Assembly (NCBI RefSeq): GCF_013449375.1
Contig: NZ_JACDRR010000016.1
Location: 62,001-126,000 of the forward strand
Reading direction: 5' to 3'
DNA: 64,000 nt
DNA from: Pectobacterium sp. CFBP8739
GTDB taxonomy: Bacteria > Pseudomonadota > Gammaproteobacteria > Enterobacterales > Enterobacteriaceae
The position numbers were made by a program, and so were the translations under genes. Under the pieces are notes generated by a model. It saw nothing but the letters and a program-made list of their open reading frames with translations, was not told where the DNA came from and made no database searches. Positions 44,493 to 53,540 of the stretch are shown piece after piece (position 1 is the first letter of the stretch; each line of letters opens with the position of its first letter).

Positions 44493-45403
44493 GGTGTCTC
44501 CTTCTTTTCCGGCAGCGTAATGCCGTTAAAAATCTTGATGACCGCGCTGTCGTCTTCTTTACCGAATCCGGCGTTGCTGGCGGCGGTAAACATGTTGAAT
44601 GCCGTGGAGGCCAGCGGCAGTGGGAAGTGCAGCGATTTAGCGGTGTCGGTAACCAGCCCCAGATCTTTCACGAAGATATCGACGGCGGATTTTGGCGTGT
44701 AATCGCCATCGACAACGTGGCGCATGCGGTTCTCAAACATCCAGGAATTCCCTGCGGCGTTGGTCACCACGTCATACATAATATCCAGCGGGATATCGGC
44801 GCGAGCGGCCAGCGCCATCGCTTCCGCACCGGCGGCGATGTGTACGCCAGCCAGCAACTGGTGAATAATTTTAACCGTTGCGCCCAGCCCGATTTCTTCA
44901 CCGATGCGGTAGACCTTGCCCGCGACGGCATCGAGTACCGGTTTCAGTTTCTCAAACGCCAGCTCGGAACCGGATGCCATTACCGTCATGTCGCCAGCGG
45001 CGGCTTTGGCCGCCCCGCCGGAGACGGGTGCATCCAGCATAATGAGCTGATGTTCTGCCAGACGTTGCCCAATAGTTTTGGCATCCTGCGCGGAGATGGT
45101 AGAGGACACCATGACCACAGTGCCTGGCTTGAGTTTCGTGGCGACCTGCGGTTCACCGAACAAAATGCCGTTCACCTGTGCGGCGTTTACGACCAGCAGC
45201 ACGATGGCATCCAGCTTGTCGGCAAAGGCATCAATTTTCGTGTCAGCGTCTGCCGCACCCGCCTGACGTAACCGTTCCAGCGCCTGTGGGTTGAGATCGA
45301 CGCCATAGGTCGTCAGCCCCGCGTTGATACAGGACGCCGCCGCGCCAAACCCCATGGAACCCAGACCGATAACGGCGACAGCATAATCAGAAGTCTTTTT
45401 CAT
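44489..45403 (-). CDS. ltnD: L-threonate dehydrogenase LtnD
   Basis: The 304-residue NAD-dependent dehydrogenase of the 3-hydroxyisobutyrate dehydrogenase family oxidises L-threonate to 2-oxo-tetronate. It has the Rossmann start VIGLGSMGFGAA, the substrate loop DAPVSGGAAKAAAGD (about residue 123) and the catalytic Lys in GATVKIIHQLLAG (about 173). It is the first gene of the operon; AAGG lies before the ATG, and a near-perfect CRP site lies about 75-90 bases upstream. L-threonate is an ascorbate breakdown product abundant in plants, which suits a plant pathogen. Confidence 0.93.
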   Translation of the reverse strand: MKKTSDYAVAVIGLGSMGFGAAASCINAGLTTYGVDLNPQALERLRQAGAADADTKIDAFADKLDAIVLLVVNAAQVNGILFGEPQVATKLKPGTVVMVSSTISAQDAKTIGQRLAEHQLIMLDAPVSGGAAKAAAGDMTVMASGSELAFEKLKPVLDAVAGKVYRIGEEIGLGATVKIIHQLLAGVHIAAGAEAMALAARADIPLDIMYDVVTNAAGNSWMFENRMRHVVDGDYTPKSAVDIFVKDLGLVTDTAKSLHFPLPLASTAFNMFTAASNAGFGKEDDSAVIKIFNGITLPEKKETP

Positions 45404-45741
45404 CGTGGTTGCCTTGTTAAAAATAGTGATTTTTTGTTCTATGGTGTTAAATATAAGGACTATCAGGACAAGATATGGTGATTTTTATCACATAAATTAA
45501 CATTGAGATCGTGATGATACAGTGTGGCTGAACACTACGTGGAAAGAGAAATCCGTGATTTTCCTTGTATATCATTCGATTAAACATGATCTCTCGCTGC
45601 CTAACGATGAATGCAATCATGTCTGGCGTGGTTTATGGCGTGAATTTATGATAATTATCGTCATCAAAAGGGGTGTTTCTCACAATATTTATCAGCCCCC
45701 CTATTTATCACACCAGCACAACCAAACAGGGAACGGACAGC
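45404..45741. other. Divergent control region of the acid-sugar operon
   Basis: About 338 bases between ltnD and the deoR-type regulator. It holds a CRP site (45477-45492) and presumably the regulator's operators, which could not be picked out. No gene is supported in it. Confidence 0.65.
45477..45492. promoter_or_regulatory. CRP-cAMP binding site
   Basis: GGTGA-TTTTTA-TCACA matches the CRP consensus TGTGA-N6-TCACA at 9 of 10 places. It lies between the divergent ltnD operon and its regulator gene, as expected for a carbon-source operon under catabolite control. Confidence 0.78.
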
Positions 45742-46503
45742 GTGATTCCAGTAGAACGTCATCAACAGATTCTGGCGCTGATCGCCGAGCGCGGCGCGGT
45801 AAGCATTAACGAACTGACCGAGCGGCTGGACGTGTCGCACATGACGGTACGGCGCGACGTGCAAAAGCTGGAGCAGGACGGCCTGCTGCTGAGCGTCTCG
45901 GGTGGCGTGCGCTCGCCTGAACGGTTGGCGATCGAGCCGTCGCATCAGGACAAATCCGTGATGTTCAGCCAGCAGAAAGCGGCGATGGGTAAACTGGCGG
46001 CTCAGCACATTCCGTTGAATAGCTGCATTTATCTGGATGCAGGTACTACCACGCTATCGCTGGCGCGCGAGCTGGCGGAACGCGACGATCTCCTGATTGT
46101 CACCAACGATTTTGCGATTGCCGCTTTTCTGATTGAGTCCAGCCAGTGCCGCATGATCCACACGGGCGGCACGCTGTGCCGGGAAAATCGTTCCTGCATT
46201 GGAGAAGCCGTCGCGCAGGCGCTGCGCAACCTGTTTATTGATATCGCCTTTATCTCCGCCTCTTCGTGGAGCCTGCGCGGGCTGTCCACGCCGAATGAAG
46301 ACAAAGTGGTCGTGAAACGAGCGGCGGTAGAAGCCAGCAGCAAGTGCGTACTGCTATGTGACACCTCAAAATACGGCCGCATCGCCACCCACCTCGCCAC
46401 GCCGCTCAGCGTATTCGATAGTATCATCACCGACGACGGCCTACCTGCTGCCGCCAAAGACGCCTTGAGCAAAATGGGGGTTGAGGTGCTGGTGGCGGGG
46501 TGA
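45742..46503 (+). CDS. DeoR-family regulator of the acid-sugar operon
   Basis: The 253-residue regulator has the DeoR N-terminal helix-turn-helix (RHQQILALIAERGAVSINELTERLDVSHMTVRRD compressed in residues 5-38) and a C-terminal sugar-phosphate-sensing domain (IYLDAGTTTLSLA near 95, CDTSKYGR near 210). The GTG at 45742 is taken as start because it matches the family N-terminus; the frame runs 23 codons further up without a domain. It is divergent from ltnD and most likely represses that operon. A diverged copy of its 3' end lies at 47421-47602. Confidence 0.9.
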   Translation: MIPVERHQQILALIAERGAVSINELTERLDVSHMTVRRDVQKLEQDGLLLSVSGGVRSPERLAIEPSHQDKSVMFSQQKAAMGKLAAQHIPLNSCIYLDAGTTTLSLARELAERDDLLIVTNDFAIAAFLIESSQCRMIHTGGTLCRENRSCIGEAVAQALRNLFIDIAFISASSWSLRGLSTPNEDKVVVKRAAVEASSKCVLLCDTSKYGRIATHLATPLSVFDSIITDDGLPAAAKDALSKMGVEVLVAG

Positions 46504-46526
46504 GGGGGTTGTTTATGTCTGTTTGC

Positions 46527-46856
46527 CTAACTGGCAAAAATATCCAGACCTTTCTCGTTGATTATATTGAGAAGACGTAGCGCAGCCCCTGAGGGTTTCT
46601 TCTCATTCCGTTCCCATTTTGAGACGCTCTCAACGGACATATTGAGAGCGTAAGCTAAAGAAGATTGCGACATTTTATAACGGGAGCGCATGTTCTGAAT
46701 TTCTGCACCGCTCATTGCGTGAGCTTGCTCGATGCGTTCACGGAATTCCCGTGCTGCAACCCGATTATTGATGCGTTCCATTGTGGTATCAGTGATACCC
46801 CCGTGTTCATGCAGGCTTTTTGCCATTTCCTGCAGCTCTTTCATCTTTGCAGCCAT
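46527..46856 (-). CDS. Xre-type antitoxin (HigA-like)
   Basis: The 109-residue protein has a C-terminal helix-turn-helix (IQNMRSRYKMSQSSLAYALNMSVESVSKWERNEKKPSG, residues 53-90) and a helical N-terminus that would bind the toxin. It is encoded just after the toxin, overlapping it by 50 bases, an unusually long overlap. GAGGTGG about eight bases before the ATG supports this start. It should autoregulate the pair. No relation to neighbouring metabolic genes is visible. Confidence 0.85.
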   Translation of the reverse strand: MAAKMKELQEMAKSLHEHGGITDTTMERINNRVAAREFRERIEQAHAMSGAEIQNMRSRYKMSQSSLAYALNMSVESVSKWERNEKKPSGAALRLLNIINEKGLDIFAS

Positions 46857-47232
46857 CGCATTCCACCTCTCGTAGTTCTTTCACTTTTACCAATTGAGCT
46901 ATTTGTTGAACGGTGAGTTGAAGTAGGTCACCAGCAATGTCTTTATAAACAGCTAGCTCGTCATCCTGAATTTCTTTAACACCTTTCCTTACCTGATTTT
47001 TTTTCCATCCATCGGCAAAAAATAGATTAGAGCCCAGTTTGAAAAAGATGATAGTTCTGGCTCCTGCACGCTTTCCGGCATTCAATGCGATTCGTTTCTT
47101 AATCACACCACCGCCAAGGTCACCCTCAAAGCGACCATTCATTACCTCATGAGCAATCTCACAAAGGTAACTGTCTGAAAGTAGTTCGCTTTTTAGTTTT
47201 TTATCGAAGAGCTTTGTCGTGTATACCGCCAC
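46807..47232 (-). CDS. RelE/HigB-type toxin
   Basis: The 141-residue protein matches the RelE-like group found beside Xre antitoxins (MAVYTTKLFDKKL at the start, then KRIALNAGKRAGARTIIFFKLGSNLFFADGWKKNQ, the typical DUF1044-type core). Such toxins cleave mRNA on the ribosome. The start is GTG with AAGGA six bases upstream. The C-terminal 40 residues (QQIAQLVKVKELREVECDG region) overlap the antitoxin gene. The toxin-first order is usual for this subfamily. Confidence 0.86.
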   Translation of the reverse strand: MAVYTTKLFDKKLKSELLSDSYLCEIAHEVMNGRFEGDLGGGVIKKRIALNAGKRAGARTIIFFKLGSNLFFADGWKKNQVRKGVKEIQDDELAVYKDIAGDLLQLTVQQIAQLVKVKELREVECDGCKDERAAGNGKKPA

Positions 47233-47344
47233 GGTTCATCCTTAAACATGACTAGTAATAATAACTATAGTCTAAATTACGGGTTTTCTACAATGTTCGC
47301 AGTCGTAGTGGCACGAAATAGTATGTTTAATCGGTGCTTTTACC

Positions 47345-47420
47345 TCTCCCTCTCTTTGTCATTTTCCCGTTATTTTTCTGTCATACGCGCATGCCATGTT
47401 TGTTTTCGCCCAAAAAACGC
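47345..47420 (+). repeat. Diverged copy of the ugp promoter region
   Basis: This stretch parallels 49150-49240 upstream of ugpB: Pho-box-like half-sites, then ATGTCATGTTT-like and AAAAAACGCCGT sequences in the same order. It has three 7-base half-sites (47356-47362, 47367-47373, 47378-47384) where the ugpB copy has four. It then runs straight into a deoR fragment. Confidence 0.75.
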
Positions 47421-47602
47421 CGTGATGTTCAGCCAGCAGAAAACGCGTACTGCTGTGCGGCACCTCAAAATACGGCCGCATCGCTACCCACCTCGCCACG
47501 CCGCTCAACGTATTCGACAGCATCATCACCGACGACGGCCTGCCTGCCGCTGCCAAAGAAGCGCTAAGCAAAATGGGCGTTGAGGTGCTGGTGGCGGGTT
47601 GA
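47421..47602 (+). pseudogene. Fragment of the DeoR regulator gene
   Basis: Positions 47421-47442 match 45957-45979 of the regulator gene, and 47443-47602 match 46346-46503 including the stop codon, with about ten per cent differences. The intervening 365 bases are missing. It cannot encode a working regulator. The divergence argues for an old duplication or for recombination with DNA from a relative. Confidence 0.85.
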
Positions 47603-47718
47603 AAAGGATAGCTAAAGTGGGACGGTCTAACTATCGCCTTGAGTCCAATGTGGAAATAAACGTATTATCGTGATGTCGTTAATTAAATAAACTCATGAAA
47701 AACAAAGGAATGTAAATA

Positions 47719-48414
47719 ATGAGCGTGCGTAGTGAAATTATTGATGGCCGACAAGCCTCTGGTGTGACATATGGCTTGATTTATACCGAGGTGCTAGGTT
47801 GGATTGATTTAGGCCATGCGAAAGGGGACGACATTAAGGATATTATTCAACAAATGTATGTCGGAGAGAATACTGAAGACGGAATGCCATACTACGATGT
47901 TACCTATAAACAAGGCATGATTGGACTCAGAAGAAGTGTCACTATCAACCGGTTTATTAAGTGGCGGATAAAAAAAGGAAGGTCTCTTCAAGAAAGACAT
48001 CGCATTGCTCTTGCTATGATGCTCACCGTTGCGAAACGGTTTGAATCTATGCAGGCCTCTTTTCCATTTAATTTAGTTACAGATAGTGGATTTAGTGGGG
48101 AAGATCTTGTTTCAGATTTATTAGGTTTTTACCGAGTGGTTTCTACTCCTAACCCTTTTTATTTATTACGGCCAGTGAGTAAAGAAGAAGCATTAAAACG
48201 CTGGGATTTCTATGGCCCTATCGGAAATTTTAAAAATATAGGATTCCGACCTATTTTATTTCCGGACCCTGAGCTTATGCCTTATGCTCAACCTCGGTTA
48301 GGGTTTCTCCCCTCTTTTATGCAAACAATACAACCTTATAATGACTTTGAGTCAGGAAATGTAGGTATTGCATCCTACGATGGCACTGAAATCACAACAA
48401 ATTTCTTTAAATAA
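47719..48414 (+). CDS. Unknown protein, 231 residues
   Basis: I do not recognise this protein. It has no signal peptide or membrane helix. Visible features are TYGLIYTEVLGWIDLGHAKG (residues 17-36), a basic segment (FIKWRIKKGRSLQERHR, about 78-94), an alternation of Phe/Pro-rich stretches and a Gly/Pro-rich C-terminal third (FPDPELMPYAQPRLGFLP). The DNA is more AT-rich than the core genes around it. A membrane-anchored partner begins two bases after its stop. It lies in the accessory region between two copies of ugp-promoter-like sequence, which suggests horizontal origin. Confidence 0.72.
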   Translation: MSVRSEIIDGRQASGVTYGLIYTEVLGWIDLGHAKGDDIKDIIQQMYVGENTEDGMPYYDVTYKQGMIGLRRSVTINRFIKWRIKKGRSLQERHRIALAMMLTVAKRFESMQASFPFNLVTDSGFSGEDLVSDLLGFYRVVSTPNPFYLLRPVSKEEALKRWDFYGPIGNFKNIGFRPILFPDPELMPYAQPRLGFLPSFMQTIQPYNDFESGNVGIASYDGTEITTNFFK

Positions 48415-48415
48415 C

Positions 48416-48832
48416 ATGAAAAAAAAGATAATTATACCACTCGTCATATCGATCCTAATTGCCTTGCCGCTTATCTATTACTGGCCTGCCATGGTTATTC
48501 TGACGGAGGGGAGTTCTCGCTACACGGAACAGGACACCCGACGATATGAAATGCTGACGGACGAGATCATTAAAAATTGCCCGCGTATTTCTTCTATCTA
48601 TGATTTTGGCTATGCCACGGTTGATGGCCCTGCATTGGAAGTCAGCAATATTACGTTTCAAAACGCCAATGACGCGACAAACATACGCGGCTATCTAGCG
48701 TCGCTTGGTTTTACGCTGAGCTACACAGACACGACGGGTGAGTATTGGAAGTCTACGGATTCAGATGAAACGATACATATAGGAATCATCAACGATCCTA
48801 ACACTGTCATCGTTGATGTCATTCGAAAATAG
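48416..48832 (+). CDS. Unknown membrane-anchored protein, 138 residues
   Basis: The ATG at 48416 lies one base after the upstream stop and gives MKKKIIIPLVISILIALPLIYYW, a signal anchor followed by about 115 mostly polar residues likely facing the periplasm. No family is recognised. The tight spacing and weak ribosome site point to translational coupling with the 231-residue gene. A pair of a soluble protein and a small membrane-anchored protein recalls effector/immunity pairs, but nothing in the sequence proves that. Confidence 0.68.
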   Translation: MKKKIIIPLVISILIALPLIYYWPAMVILTEGSSRYTEQDTRRYEMLTDEIIKNCPRISSIYDFGYATVDGPALEVSNITFQNANDATNIRGYLASLGFTLSYTDTTGEYWKSTDSDETIHIGIINDPNTVIVDVIRK

Positions 48833-48883
48833 CCCTGAGTAGGGTAGTCAGAGTGTTTAATAGAACCTTATGGTTTCATGCCG

Positions 48884-49090
48884 TTATTCTAGCTTTTGTT
48901 GCGATGGGGGCGGACTAGAACAACTATTCTGATTACACTTTTTATGCTCGGCAATTTCATGCAGCGTCAACGGGCTTTCGCCGCTTTCATCTCCTGCCAA
49001 GATAGCGTGGTATAAGGAGTAACGACCAGTATTATCTTGAATATTGGCTTTTAGATCGTTACTCCACTTCTTACGCCGATTGTCGTCCAT
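48884..49090 (-). CDS. Possible small hypothetical protein, 68 residues
   Basis: The frame gives a hydrophilic 68-residue product (MDDNRRKKWSNDLKANIQ, then NQNSCSSPPPSQQKLE at the end) with no domain I recognise and no good ribosome site. It could be a remnant of a larger gene or chance. It sits in the accessory segment. Confidence 0.3.
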   Translation of the reverse strand: MDDNRRKKWSNDLKANIQDNTGRYSLYHAILAGDESGESPLTLHEIAEHKKCNQNSCSSPPPSQQKLE

Positions 49091-49160
49091 GTTTAGTGAA
49101 AACCTGTAAAATCTATTTACTGTAGGATAAGCGACTTCTTTACTTATACCCCCCCTTTCT

Positions 49161-49200
49161 TTGTCACTTTCCCGTCATCTTCCAGTTATTTTTCTGTCAT
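49161..49200 (+). promoter_or_regulatory. Tandem Pho boxes upstream of ugpB
   Basis: Four 7-base half-sites follow each other every 11 bases: TTGTCAC (49161), CCGTCAT (49172), CAGTTAT (49183) and CTGTCAT (49194), each related to CTGTCAT. Two adjacent PhoB boxes are thus present, about 75-115 bases before ugpB. In E. coli ugp is a PhoB-activated operon. Confidence 0.85.
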
Positions 49201-49275
49201 GCGCTCATGTCATGTTTACCTTCGCATAAAAAACGCCGTAATGATGGCGCATTTAATTGATTGCAGGAGACAGGC

Positions 49276-50610
49276 ATGTTCAACAACACAATTCGTAAAA
49301 CACATGCTATTCGCACCGCCGCGGCGTGTGTGGCATTAGCGCTGATGAGCGCCAGTGCGCAGGCCGCGACAGAAATTCCTTTCTGGCACTCCATGGAAGG
49401 CGAATTAGGGAAAGAAGTGAATTCTCTGGCTGACCGTTTTAACAAAGCGCACAGCGATGTAAAAATTGTGCCGGTCTATAAAGGCAACTACGAACAAAAC
49501 CTGGCTGCCGGGATTGCGGCCTACCGTGCTGGGAATGCGCCCGCTATTTTGCAGGTCTATGAAGTCGGTACGGCGACCATGATGGCAAGTAAAGCCATCA
49601 AACCTGTCTATGAAGTCTTCAAAGAGTCAGGCATTAATTTCGATGAGTCGGTGTTTGTGCCAACTGTCTCCGGTTATTACACCGATGCGAAGAGCGGCCA
49701 CCTGCTGTCGCAGCCGTTTAACAGCTCCACGCCGGTGCTGTACTACAACAAAGATGCCTTCAAGAAGGCGGGTTTAGATCCAGAACAGCCACCGAAAACC
49801 TGGCAGCAAATGGCTGAATACACCGCCAAACTGCGTGCTGCCGGGATGAAGTGCGGCTATGCTAGCGGCTGGCAGGGCTGGATTCAGATTGAAAACTTCA
49901 GCGCTTGGCACGGTCTGCCAGTTGCGAGCAAAAACAACGGCTTTGACGGCACCGATGCCGTGTTGGAATTCAACAAACCAACGCAGGTTAAGCACATCCA
50001 GCTGTTGCAGGACATGAACAAGAAGGGTGATTTCACCTATTTCGGGCGTAAGGATGAGCCGACCGAGAAATTCTATAACGGTGACTGCGCTATCACGACC
50101 GCTTCTTCCGGTTCGTTGGCGAACATCCGCGAACACGCCAAGTTCAACTACGGTGTTGGTATGATGCCGTATGACGCCGATGCGAAAGGCGCGCCGCAGA
50201 ACGCCATTATCGGCGGAGCCAGCCTGTGGGTGATGGTCGGCAAAGATGCCGCGACCTACAAAGGCGTCGCTGAGTTTATGAAGTTCCTGGCCGAGCCGGA
50301 AAATGCCGCTGAATGGCACCAGAAAACCGGTTATCTGCCCATCACGACTGCGGCGTACGAACTGACGCAGAAGCAGGGCTTCTACGAGAAAAACCCCGGT
50401 GCGGATATCGCCACGCGTCAGATGCTGAACAAGCCACCGTTGCCGTTCACCAAAGGTCTGCGTTTGGGCAACATGCCGCAAATTCGTACCGTTGTGGATG
50501 AAGAATTAGAAAGCGTATGGACAGGTAAGAAGACGCCGCAACAGGCGTTGGATAGCGCAGTAGAACGCGGTAACGCGCTGCTGCGTCGCTTTGAGCAATC
50601 GACGAAGTAA
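49276..50610 (+). CDS. ugpB: UgpB, sn-glycerol-3-phosphate binding protein
   Basis: The 444-residue periplasmic protein binds glycerol-3-phosphate and glycerophosphocholine-type diesters for import under phosphate starvation. A signal peptide ends near residue 32 ([17 protein letters not shown]). The mature part shows the UgpB fold ([19 protein letters not shown] near 155, [16 protein letters not shown] near 200). The ATG at 49276 ([10 protein letters not shown]) follows AGGAGACAGGC. It is the first gene of ugpBAECQ, and a terminator-like hairpin separates it from ugpA, giving a surplus of binding protein. Confidence 0.96.
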   Translation: MFNNTIRKTHAIRTAAACVALALMSASAQAATEIPFWHSMEGELGKEVNSLADRFNKAHSDVKIVPVYKGNYEQNLAAGIAAYRAGNAPAILQVYEVGTATMMASKAIKPVYEVFKESGINFDESVFVPTVSGYYTDAKSGHLLSQPFNSSTPVLYYNKDAFKKAGLDPEQPPKTWQQMAEYTAKLRAAGMKCGYASGWQGWIQIENFSAWHGLPVASKNNGFDGTDAVLEFNKPTQVKHIQLLQDMNKKGDFTYFGRKDEPTEKFYNGDCAITTASSGSLANIREHAKFNYGVGMMPYDADAKGAPQNAIIGGASLWVMVGKDAATYKGVAEFMKFLAEPENAAEWHQKTGYLPITTAAYELTQKQGFYEKNPGADIATRQMLNKPPLPFTKGLRLGNMPQIRTVVDEELESVWTGKKTPQQALDSAVERGNALLRRFEQSTK

Positions 50611-50633
50611 TACGCTTCTGTTGAGCAATACCG

Positions 50634-50660
50634 GGCCGAAGGGAATCGGCCTGTTTCTTT
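50634..50660 (+). terminator. Attenuating hairpin between ugpB and ugpA
   Basis: GGCCGA at 50634-50639 pairs with TCGGCC at 50646-50651, followed by TGTTTCTTTT. It resembles a weak terminator inside the operon. Confidence 0.65.
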
Positions 50661-50682
50661 TCTGTTTGCAATGAGTTACCGC

Positions 50683-51570
50683 ATGACATCATCCCGCCCC
50701 GTTTTTCGTAGCAACTGGTTGCCCTACGTGTTGGTGTTACCTCAACTGCTGATTACCGTGATTTTCTTTATCTGGCCAGCCGGTCAGGCGCTGTGGTATT
50801 CGGTGCAGAATCTCGATCCGTTTGGGTTATCCAGCGAATTTGTCGGCATGGAAAACTTCAGACAGCTGTTCAATAACCCGTACTACCTTGATTCGTTTTA
50901 CACCACGCTGATATTCAGCTTTCTGGTAGCTGGGTTTGGCATGTTGATTTCACTCTTTCTGGCCGCGCTGGTGGACTACGTGATCCGTGCCAGCCGCCTG
51001 TACCAGACGTTGATCATCCTGCCGTATGCCGTGGCACCCGCCGTTGCTGCCGTGCTGTGGATGTTTTTGTTTAACCCCGGTCTGGGGCTGATCACCCACT
51101 TTCTCGGGCTGCTGGGCTATACGTGGAACCACGCACAGAACAGCGGTCAGGCGATGTTTTTAGTCGTGTTGGCGTCGGTCTGGAAGCAGATTAGCTATAA
51201 CTTCCTGTTCTTCCTTGCGGCGCTGCAATCGATCCCTCGTTCACTGATGGAAGCGGGCGCGATTGATGGCGCTGGGCCCGTGCGGCGCTTCTTCAATCTG
51301 GTGCTGCCGATGATCTCACCGGTGAGTTTCTTCCTGCTGGTGGTCAATCTGGTGTACGCCTTTTTCGATACCTTCCCGATTATCGATGCTGCGACGGCCG
51401 GTGGGCCAGTGCAGTCGACGACCACGCTGATCTACAAAATTTATCGTGAAGGCTTCGCAGGGCTGGATCTGTCCAGTTCGGCAGCGCAGTCGGTGGTACT
51501 GATGATATTGGTTATCGGGCTGACCGTGATTCAGTTCCGTTTTGTTGAGCGGAAGGTGAATTACCAATGA
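50683..51570 (+). CDS. ugpA: UgpA, glycerol-3-phosphate ABC permease
   Basis: The 295-residue permease has six helices and the ABC contact motif near residue 200 ([23 protein letters not shown]). Start 50683 ([15 protein letters not shown]) gives exactly the E. coli length; an ATG four codons upstream is less likely. Together with UgpE it forms the channel. It ends 25 bases before ugpE. Confidence 0.95.
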   Translation: MTSSRPVFRSNWLPYVLVLPQLLITVIFFIWPAGQALWYSVQNLDPFGLSSEFVGMENFRQLFNNPYYLDSFYTTLIFSFLVAGFGMLISLFLAALVDYVIRASRLYQTLIILPYAVAPAVAAVLWMFLFNPGLGLITHFLGLLGYTWNHAQNSGQAMFLVVLASVWKQISYNFLFFLAALQSIPRSLMEAGAIDGAGPVRRFFNLVLPMISPVSFFLLVVNLVYAFFDTFPIIDAATAGGPVQSTTTLIYKIYREGFAGLDLSSSAAQSVVLMILVIGLTVIQFRFVERKVNYQ

Positions 51571-51595
51571 AGATAAATCTACAAGGTCAATGCCA

Positions 51596-52441
51596 ATGAT
51601 TGAGAATCGTCGCGGGTTAACTATTTTCAGCCACGTCATGCTGATCGTCGGCATTCTTGCCGTACTGTTTCCGCTGTATGTGGGGTTTGTGGCTGCCACG
51701 CTGGATAACCAGGAAGTCTTTCAGGCGCCGATGACGCTCATCCCCGGTTCTCATCTGTGGGAAAACCTGCGTTATATCTGGCTGCACGGTGCGGGCAACA
51801 ACACCACGCCGTTCGGGCTGATGCTGCTTAACAGCTTTGTGATGGCACTGGCGATTACGGTAGGCAAAATCACCGTCTCTATTCTGTCCGCTTACGCCAT
51901 CGTCTATTTCCGTTTTCCGCTGCGCAACCTGTTCTTCTGGATGATTTTCCTGACGCTGATGCTGCCGGTGGAAGTACGTATTTTCCCGACGGTGGAAGTG
52001 ATCGCACGGCTGGACATGATGGACAGCTACACCGGTTTAACGCTGCCGCTGATGGCCTCGGCGACCGCCACTTTCCTGTTCCGCCAGTTTTTTATGACGC
52101 TGCCGGATGAACTGATGGAAGCGGCGCGTATCGACGGCGCCAGCCCGATGCGTTTCTTCTTCGACATGGTGTTACCACTGTCGAAGACCAATCTGGCGGC
52201 GCTGTTCGTGATCACGTTTATCTACGGTTGGAACCAATATCTGTGGCCGCTGCTGATTGTCAGCGATGCCGATCTGGGCACCGCAGTCGCAGGGATTAAA
52301 AGCATGATTGCCTCCGGCGATGGCGCGACCCAGTGGAATCAGGTGATGGCGGCTATGCTGCTGACCATGCTGCCGCCGCTGCTGGTGGTGTTGCTGATGC
52401 AGCGCTGGTTCGTTCGCGGTCTGGTCGACAGCGAAAAATAA
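51596..52441 (+). CDS. ugpE: UgpE, glycerol-3-phosphate ABC permease
   Basis: The 281-residue partner permease begins [17 protein letters not shown] and ends GLVDSEK, both as in E. coli. It has six helices and the EAA loop [24 protein letters not shown] (about residue 180). Two ATGs, at 51590 and 51596, follow AAGG; the second matches the family length. It is followed after 25 bases by ugpC. Confidence 0.95.
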   Translation: MIENRRGLTIFSHVMLIVGILAVLFPLYVGFVAATLDNQEVFQAPMTLIPGSHLWENLRYIWLHGAGNNTTPFGLMLLNSFVMALAITVGKITVSILSAYAIVYFRFPLRNLFFWMIFLTLMLPVEVRIFPTVEVIARLDMMDSYTGLTLPLMASATATFLFRQFFMTLPDELMEAARIDGASPMRFFFDMVLPLSKTNLAALFVITFIYGWNQYLWPLLIVSDADLGTAVAGIKSMIASGDGATQWNQVMAAMLLTMLPPLLVVLLMQRWFVRGLVDSEK

Positions 52442-52466
52442 ATCGAGACGAATTTCGGAAACGCTT

Positions 52467-53540
52467 ATGGCATGTTTAAAACTTCAGGCCGTCACCAAGT
52501 CTTATGATGGCAAAACACAGATTATCCAACCCATCGATCTGGATGTCGCGGATGGCGAATTCGTGGTGATGGTCGGGCCGTCAGGCTGCGGTAAATCGAC
52601 ACTGCTGCGTATGGTGGCAGGTCTCGAACGCACCACCAGTGGTGACATCTATATTGATAACCAGCGGGTCACCGATCTGGAACCGAAAGATCGCGGCATT
52701 GCGATGGTGTTCCAGAACTATGCGCTTTATCCCCACATGAACGTGTTCGACAACATGGCTTACGGTCTGAAAATTCGCGGCTTTGGTAAGGCGCAGATTC
52801 GTGAGCGTGTAGAAGACGCAGCGCGAATTCTGGAGCTGATGCCGCTGCTGCAACGCAAACCGCGTGAACTATCAGGCGGCCAGCGTCAGCGTGTGGCGAT
52901 GGGACGGGCGATTGTCCGTGAACCGGCGGTGTTCCTGTTCGACGAACCGTTGTCGAATTTGGATGCCAAACTGCGTGTACAAATGCGGCTCGAATTGCAG
53001 CAACTGCATCAGCGCCTGAAAACCACCAGTCTGTACGTCACACACGATCAGGTTGAAGCTATGACGCTGGCACAGCGCGTCATCGTGATGAACAAAGGGA
53101 TTGCCGAACAAATCGGCGCGCCGGCTGAAATTTATCGCCGTCCTGCCTCGCTGTTTGTGGCCAGCTTTATTGGTTCACCTGCGATGAACCTGTGGTCGGG
53201 TCGCATTAGCGATGACGGTTGCCGCTTTGAAATTGGTGAAGACATCGCACTGGCGCTGCCTGAACCGAAGCCACAGTGGAGCGGTAAAGCATTGACGCTG
53301 GGGGTTAGACCAGAGCATATTCAGCTGGCGACGCGCGAAACCGGCGGTATTCCGTTGCAGATTTCAACACTCGAACTGCTGGGTGCGGACAATTTAGCGC
53401 ACGGCAAGTGGGGCGGACAGAACGTCATCGCGCGGCTCTCTTACGAACACTGTCCCGCCATCGGTTCGACGCTTTGGCTGCATTTACCGACGTCATCATG
53501 GCACCTGTTTGATTCGCAAAGCGGATTACGGATGGAATAA
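52467..53540 (+). CDS. ugpC: UgpC, ABC ATPase of glycerol-3-phosphate import
   Basis: The 357-residue MalK-type ATPase has Walker [10 protein letters not shown] (residue 37), signature [14 protein letters not shown] (about 135), Walker [15 protein letters not shown] (about 155) and a C-terminal OB-fold regulatory domain (VRPEHIQL near 277). The ATG follows GGAAACGCTT. Its stop shares a base with the ugpQ start, so the two are coupled. Confidence 0.96.
   Translation: MACLKLQAVTKSYDGKTQIIQPIDLDVADGEFVVMVGPSGCGKSTLLRMVAGLERTTSGDIYIDNQRVTDLEPKDRGIAMVFQNYALYPHMNVFDNMAYGLKIRGFGKAQIRERVEDAARILELMPLLQRKPRELSGGQRQRVAMGRAIVREPAVFLFDEPLSNLDAKLRVQMRLELQQLHQRLKTTSLYVTHDQVEAMTLAQRVIVMNKGIAEQIGAPAEIYRRPASLFVASFIGSPAMNLWSGRISDDGCRFEIGEDIALALPEPKPQWSGKALTLGVRPEHIQLATRETGGIPLQISTLELLGADNLAHGKWGGQNVIARLSYEHCPAIGSTLWLHLPTSSWHLFDSQSGLRME

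Larger units (their letters stand above)
48833..49275. other. Region upstream of ugpB
   Basis: About 440 bases. The left half contains a weak minus-strand frame (48884-49090). The right half, 49141-49275, is the ugp promoter with Pho boxes. A long T/C-rich stretch lies at 49150-49165. Confidence 0.6.
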
